Assembly: GCA_900550065.1 (NCBI GenBank)
Contig: URQR01000124.1
Coordinates: 1 to 6,186 of the forward strand
Length of the DNA stretch: 6,186 nucleotides
Direction: 5' to 3'
Source of the DNA: an uncultured Eubacteriales bacterium
GTDB lineage: Bacteria > Bacillota > Clostridia > UBA1381 > UMGS1253
Part shown: positions 3,232-6,186 of the stretch, piece after piece
How positions within the stretch are numbered: the first letter of the stretch is position 1
Layout: every line of letters begins with the position of its first letter
Made by a program: the position numbers and the translations under genes
The notes under the pieces: model-generated
Told to the model about the DNA's origin: nothing
Database searches by the model: none
Seen by the model: only the letters and a program-made list of their open reading frames with translations

Positions 3232-3326
3232 ATGGTCTTGGGTATCACCCGATAAGCAAAAAAGGTGGACGCGGTTATGTAGTGTTTACACAAAAATTAC
3301 ATAAATTTACAGAATATATTGCCTAA
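3222..3326 (+). CDS. Doubtful small ORF or gene remnant (34 aa)
   Basis: ATG at 3222 opens 34 codons. Residues 4-20 (YGLGYHPISKKGGRGYV) and the aromatic, charged remainder read like a protein rather than random A+T-rich frame. There is no Shine-Dalgarno sequence, and the start overlaps a -10-like box, so it is either a decayed gene tail or chance. I do not recognise it. Confidence 0.2.
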   Translation: MVQYGLGYHPISKKGGRGYVVFTQKLHKFTEYIA

Positions 3327-3433
3327 CTATCAATTAAAAAGATAAAAATGTTACTAAAAATCAACAATTCGTAAGGTCTTCAGTAGACACACCTTGTTAT
3401 CAATTAGTATGATTGAAGCAAGGGGGTATCCGT

Positions 3434-3640
3434 ATGAAAGCTCGGAAAATGCTTGCAAATCTATTGAGAAATTACAGAAAGACACATAGTATAACACAGG
3501 AACAATTTGCGGAGCTATGTGGATTAAGTCCGGACGAGATTAGTCTAATCGAATGTGAAAAGATATCGCCGCGTTTTGATATTGTTTATCGGATATTGGA
3601 GGTAATGGGTATTGACTTAGAAAAGAGTTTGAATGTATAG
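3434..3640 (+). CDS. XRE-family helix-turn-helix protein, single domain (68 aa)
   Basis: The chosen start is ATG at 3434, with AGGGGG (3421-3426) 7 nt upstream; the longer TTG-started frame has no site. The protein is just one Cro/C1-type HTH domain. Helix 1 is at about 5-18, the HTH follows with 'ITQEQFAELCGLSPDEISLIE' (20-40) containing the usual Q22, A26 and S37/E40 positions, and C-terminal helices ('RFDIVYRILEVMGI') follow. There is no sensor or peptidase domain. Such proteins act as small DNA-binding regulators or as partners of toxin-antitoxin systems, but no toxin adjoins. The gene ends in a shared terminator facing the LysR gene. It may be a host gene or a remnant of an older insertion at this tRNA. 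Confidence 0.8.
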   Translation: MKARKMLANLLRNYRKTHSITQEQFAELCGLSPDEISLIECEKISPRFDIVYRILEVMGIDLEKSLNV

Positions 3641-3648
3641 AAAAACAG

Positions 3649-3678
3649 AAAAGCGCTCTTATACGAGAGCGCTTTTTT
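3649..3678. terminator. Bidirectional terminator between XRE and LysR genes
   Basis: AAAAGCGCTCT (3649-3659) pairs with AGAGCGCTTTT (3666-3676) across a 6-nt loop, with T run 3673-3678. The A-rich left side supplies the U run for minus-strand transcripts. It ends 7 bases from the LysR stop. Confidence 0.85.
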
Positions 3679-3684
3679 ATCGGT

Positions 3685-4611
3685 TTATATATCTTTTAGT
3701 TTTTCTGTAATTACATGCTCAATACAAGAGAGTAGCATGGTTTCGTGTGCTTGAAATACGTGCTCTTTTTTGTAAATAAGTAGGTCTTTATATAACATAG
3801 TAGGGGATAGGCTTTTCTTTTCGACAAGAGAATGTGACGTTAAGACTGCCTTTGGAATGGGCGATACCCACATATATGTATTTTTTACGTTTTGCAAAAT
3901 ATCAAACTGGCTCCCGCGTTCATAAACATAAATACGCCTGTCGGGTATTTGGGCTTTTTTTGCATGCTCGGCCGGGTATGCTGTATGAAGCGCGATGTCG
4001 CCATGCAGTATTTCCGTATAGCCTTCGAGCATACTGTTATGAATGCTGCTATAAGCTGCGAGCGGACTGTCTTTCGAGAACAGAACAAGCGGGTGGTACT
4101 CCAGCAAGATGCGGTAGTCAAGTCCCTTTTCCTTGAGTGTATAGAAAAAATAGCTTTCATAGGCCTCCTGTACACGGATGACGCCGAAATCAGCTTCGCC
4201 GTCGGCGACGTAGTTGATAGTATCCTGCGAATTTCGTTCCCGGAGATTGATGGAAATATGATTTTCCGGGCCGATTTGGTTTAAAAAATCGGTAAATGCA
4301 ATGCTGATATAGGTCGCGCGCGGCATACAGAAATTTAGGCTGAGGGTTTCGCTTGTGTGCGGTTTGTATATCGCCTCCAGCGCCTCCATCTGCGCCACAA
4401 TTGTACGGGCGTAGGCCAAAAATTCGACACCGTTTTTCGTAATTTCGACGCCCTTTGCGCTGCGTAGAAAAATTTTCGTACCGATTTCGCCCTCCAATTC
4501 CTTAACCGCTTTGCTAAGATTCGGCTGGCTCATGTATAAATTTTGCGCCGCTTTTGTAATTGAGCGCGTCTTTTCAATTTCAAGCGCATATTTTAGCTGT
4601 GTAAAGTTCAT
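3685..4611 (-). CDS. LysR-family transcriptional regulator (308 aa)
   Basis: Start taken at ATG 4611, with GGTGAT just upstream; an in-frame TTG six codons earlier is weaker. Residues 1-58 are the LysR winged HTH: 'MNFTQLKYALEIEKTRSITKAA', then 'LYMSQPNLSKAVKELEGEIG' and 'LFxR'-type wing 'IFLRSAKGVEITKNG'. A linker helix runs to about 85. The rest (about 88-300) is a periplasmic-binding-protein-like effector domain with 'FGVIR' near its cleft strand and 'PLVLFSKDSPLA' at the crossover to the second lobe. Length is typical. It is divergent from the iron alcohol dehydrogenase, the standard layout for a LysR regulator and its target. A dyad at 4662-4678 is its likely binding site. The effector cannot be inferred. 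Confidence 0.92.
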   Translation of the reverse strand: MNFTQLKYALEIEKTRSITKAAQNLYMSQPNLSKAVKELEGEIGTKIFLRSAKGVEITKNGVEFLAYARTIVAQMEALEAIYKPHTSETLSLNFCMPRATYISIAFTDFLNQIGPENHISINLRERNSQDTINYVADGEADFGVIRVQEAYESYFFYTLKEKGLDYRILLEYHPLVLFSKDSPLAAYSSIHNSMLEGYTEILHGDIALHTAYPAEHAKKAQIPDRRIYVYERGSQFDILQNVKNTYMWVSPIPKAVLTSHSLVEKKSLSPTMLYKDLLIYKKEHVFQAHETMLLSCIEHVITEKLKDI

Positions 4612-4645
4612 AATATCACCATTCGGCAAATATTCGGTATCTAAT

Positions 4646-4692
4646 ATTGTTAAGAAAATATCATAAATTTAATTTATGTAGTTTATAACAAT
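4646..4692. promoter_or_regulatory. Nested dyad, likely LysR operator
   Basis: CATAAAT (4662-4668) and ATTTATG (4672-4678) form a perfect 7-bp inverted repeat with a 3-bp centre and satisfy the LysR T-N11-A rule. An outer pair, ATTGTTA (4646-4652) and TAACAAT (4686-4692), is centred within one base of the same point. It lies 35-81 bases upstream of the LysR start, in the shared intergenic region. Confidence 0.5.
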
Positions 4693-4698
4693 TATATA

Positions 4699-4728
4699 TT
4701 ACCCAATTGGAAAAATCAATGCTAAAAT
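4699..4728 (+). promoter_or_regulatory. Probable promoter of the alcohol dehydrogenase gene
   Basis: TAAAAT (4723-4728) is preceded by TGC, giving an extended -10. The -35 position (TTACCC, 4699-4704, 18-bp spacer) matches poorly, which fits a promoter that needs an activator such as the adjacent LysR protein. Confidence 0.45.
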
Positions 4729-4743
4729 AAGAGCATAGAAGGA

Positions 4744-4761
4744 TTGTTACAAAAGTAACAA
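4744..4761. promoter_or_regulatory. Rex-like redox operator
   Basis: TTGTTAC-AAAA-GTAACAA is a perfect 7-bp inverted repeat with a 4-bp centre. It differs from the clostridial Rex consensus TTGTTAA-N4-TTAACAA at one symmetric position. It lies about 10 bases past the predicted transcription start, where bound Rex would block transcription when NADH is low. Rex commonly controls alcohol dehydrogenase genes in Clostridia. Confidence 0.65.
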
Positions 4762-4793
4762 AATGTGTTGAAAAAGAAAGGATGGGATTTGTT

Positions 4794-5963
4794 ATGGCAC
4801 GTTTTACATTACCGAGAGACATTTACTATGGGCCCGGCGCGATTGAGGAGCTCAAGAACCTGAAGGGCGCAAAGCGCGCAATTATTGTAACGGGCGGCAG
4901 CTCGATGAAGCGCGGCGGCTTTTTACAGAAGGTGGAGGATACGCTGGGGAGCGTTGGAATCGAGACTATGCTGTTTGAAGGCGTAGAGCCCGATCCGTCG
5001 ATTGAAACTGTGTTTAAGGGTGCAAAGGCGATGCAGGAGTTTGAGCCGGATGTCATTGTTGCAATCGGCGGCGGCTCTCCGCTCGACGCGGCAAAGGCGA
5101 TGTGGGTGTTCTATGAGTATCCGGACAAGACGTTCGACGACATCAAAGATCCGTTTACAATGCCAAAACTGCGTCAAAAGGCAACCTTTGTTGCGATTCC
5201 GTCTACAAGCGGTACGGCGAGCGAAGTAACGGCGTTCTCTGTTATCACGGACTATTCGACGCATATCAAATACCCGCTTGCTGACTTTGAAATTACGCCG
5301 GATATTGCGGTACTTGACACTGATATCCCGCTGACAATGCCGAAGAAGCTGACGGCGCATACGGGTATGGACGCGCTGACGCACGCGATTGAGGCGTACG
5401 TTGCAACGGCGAGAAGCGGCTTTTCTGACCCACTTGCATTGCAGGCGATTTCCGATATTTTCGACAGCCTGATTGATTCGTACAACGGCGACGTAGAAGC
5501 ACGCGGTAAGATGCATATTGCACAGTGCTTGGCGGGAATGTCGTTCTCGAATGCGCTGCTGGGCATCGCGCACAGCCTTGCGCACAAGACCGGCGCAGTG
5601 TTTGAGATTCCGCACGGCTGCTGTAACGCTATCCTGCTTCCGGCTGTAATTCAGTACAATTCCCGCGTATGTATGGAGCGTTATGCAACAATTGCAAGAG
5701 CGGTGGGACTGCCGGGTAACACAGACAAGCAGCTTGTTAACTCGCTGGTTGACGCAATTAAGGATTTGAATAAGAAGCTTGGCATTGCGCAGAGCTATAA
5801 GGATAACGGCGTGTCGGAGGAACTGTTCAACGCGAATGTTGACGCGATTTGTGAAAATGCGGTCAAAGACCCGTGCACAGGCTCGAACCCGCGCCCTATT
5901 GACGTAGAAAATATGAAGAAGGTACTGACCTGCGCTTACTACGGCGAGGATGTTACGTTCTAA
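4794..5963 (+). CDS. Iron-dependent (group III) alcohol dehydrogenase (389 aa)
   Basis: This is a cytosolic NAD(P)H-linked enzyme that interconverts aldehydes or ketones and alcohols, usually in fermentation. ATG at 4794 (MARFTLPRDIYYGPG) is the conserved family start; AAAGGA (4777-4782) lies 11 nt upstream. The N-terminal dinucleotide domain has 'VTGGSSM', 'GVEPDPS' and 'AIGGGSPLDAAKAMW' (GGGS at 92-95), then 'TFVAIPSTSGTASEVT' (132-146). The C-terminal all-helical metal domain carries D193 and H197 in 'GMDALTHAIEAYV', H260 and H264 in 'GIAHSLAHKTG', and H274 in 'EIPHG'. Thus all four metal ligands (D193, H197, H260, H274) are present. 'DPCTGSNPRP' closes the domain. Substrate, such as butanal, acetaldehyde or lactaldehyde, cannot be decided. 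Regulation: LysR dyad and Rex-like site upstream. Confidence 0.95.
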   Translation: MARFTLPRDIYYGPGAIEELKNLKGAKRAIIVTGGSSMKRGGFLQKVEDTLGSVGIETMLFEGVEPDPSIETVFKGAKAMQEFEPDVIVAIGGGSPLDAAKAMWVFYEYPDKTFDDIKDPFTMPKLRQKATFVAIPSTSGTASEVTAFSVITDYSTHIKYPLADFEITPDIAVLDTDIPLTMPKKLTAHTGMDALTHAIEAYVATARSGFSDPLALQAISDIFDSLIDSYNGDVEARGKMHIAQCLAGMSFSNALLGIAHSLAHKTGAVFEIPHGCCNAILLPAVIQYNSRVCMERYATIARAVGLPGNTDKQLVNSLVDAIKDLNKKLGIAQSYKDNGVSEELFNANVDAICENAVKDPCTGSNPRPIDVENMKKVLTCAYYGEDVTF

Positions 5964-5974
5964 ATTTTAACAAG

Positions 5975-6007
5975 AAAAAAGTCCGCATTTAAACGCGGAC
6001 TTTTTTT
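5975..6007. terminator. Terminator of the alcohol dehydrogenase gene
   Basis: GTCCGC (5981-5986) pairs with GCGGAC (5995-6000), and the flanking A6 and T7 runs extend the stem. It starts 11 bases after the stop codon and can work in both directions. Confidence 0.9.
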
Positions 6008-6037
6008 GTATTATACAATAAATTAGCGTACAAACCT

Positions 6038-6118
6038 GAAGAATTGCATTCCCGCTCTGCGGGAGGAGGGGCAATACCCGACAGCAATTCTTCTAAGCGC
6101 AAAAGCTCCGCTTTTGCG
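6038..6118. repeat. Compound stem-loop element, possibly an interspersed repeat
   Basis: A perfect 10-bp outer pair, GAAGAATTGC (6038-6047) / GCAATTCTTC (6084-6093), encloses TCCCGC-TCT-GCGGGA (6050-6064) and a short GGG/CCC hairpin (6068-6078), a three-way-junction shape. Right after it lies CGCAAAAGC-TCC-GCTTTTGCG (6098-6118). The second hairpin could end transcripts (plus-strand tail TATTTTAT); the first looks like a small repeated intergenic element. Confidence 0.5.
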
Positions 6119-6122
6119 TATT

Positions 6123-6186
6123 TTATACAATCACACGAACCGCAAGCACGTCGTCGACCGCCTTAATTTTTTCAACCGTATCGTCC
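6123..6186 (-). CDS. C-terminus of an ACT-domain-like protein (partial)
   Basis: The last 20 codons read DDTVEKIKAVDDVLAVRVIV and stop at 6125-6123. 'IKAVDDVLAVRVI' resembles the final helix and strand of an ACT domain, as found at the C-terminus of D-3-phosphoglycerate dehydrogenases and other amino-acid-pathway enzymes. The resemblance rests on very few residues. The gene is convergent with the alcohol dehydrogenase, separated by the two terminators and stem-loops. Confidence 0.55.
   Translation of the reverse strand, partial: DDTVEKIKAVDDVLAVRVIV

Larger units (their letters stand above)
3057..3412. other. A+T-rich repeat-bearing gap
   Basis: No confident gene is present. Features seen: GACTATATT twice (3095 and 3121); GAAACT three times (3143, 3168, 3179); a perfect 10-bp inverted pair TTTCTGTTTA/TAAACAGAAA (3153-3162, 3173-3182); GTATATTGT twice (3188, 3199); and a promoter-like pair at 3204-3231. 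A 27-codon ATG frame at 3092 has no ribosome site. Confidence 0.45.

Noticed and set aside
4923..5615. 230-codon minus-strand frame inside the dehydrogenase gene
   Set aside because: Arg/Cys-rich shadow frame of a strongly conserved gene; no start site.

Overview
The window looks like DNA from a low-to-moderate GC Firmicute of the Clostridia. Evidence: strong sigma-A-type promoters, purine-rich Shine-Dalgarno (SD) sites 7-9 nt before most starts, hairpin-plus-T-run terminators, a TTGTTA-type Rex-like box before an iron alcohol dehydrogenase, and family-level protein resemblance. Species cannot be read from it.

It has two halves. Positions 1 to about 2998 read as the right-hand end of an integrated mobile element, richer in A+T. 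The boundary is a 3' half tRNA-Lys(UUU) ending in CCA at 2998. The 5' half is missing, which is the scar expected when an element integrates into a tRNA gene. The tRNA's strong terminator (3013-3056) lies just outside it. From about 3000 onward the DNA reads as host chromosome.

Element, left to right. A minus-strand operon of two small accessory genes (91 and 62 aa) runs towards a third gene that starts at position 16 and leaves the window. Opposing it at 44-140 is a compact plus-strand unit with a consensus promoter, a small hairpin and an intrinsic terminator. It predicts an RNA of about 60 nt antisense to the leader of the position-16 gene, the layout of a copy-control antisense RNA. Next come three tandem cassettes (about 620-2030). 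Each has one ribbon-helix-helix (RHH) protein of 62-67 aa behind a divergent promoter pair, whose -10 boxes lie 100-102 bp apart, with three operator-like repeats at nearly the same spacing. The repeat sequence differs completely between cassettes, and so do the predicted DNA-reading residues of the proteins. I infer a set of paralogous repressors that have diverged to separate operators; this is the main finding. The first cassette probably also controls the minus-strand operon. A hicB-hicA toxin-antitoxin pair and a repeat-rich end region with possible recombinase sites follow.

Chromosomal side. A roughly 370-base A+T-rich stretch with repeats and a doubtful 34-aa ORF precedes a small XRE-type HTH gene. 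It converges on a LysR-type regulator gene (minus strand) across a shared terminator. The LysR gene is divergent from an iron-dependent alcohol dehydrogenase gene. The 182-bp gap between them holds a dyad suited to LysR-type binding and a Rex-like operator beside the dehydrogenase promoter, suggesting substrate and NADH/NAD+ control. The window ends with a terminator, a compound stem-loop element and the C-terminus of a minus-strand gene.
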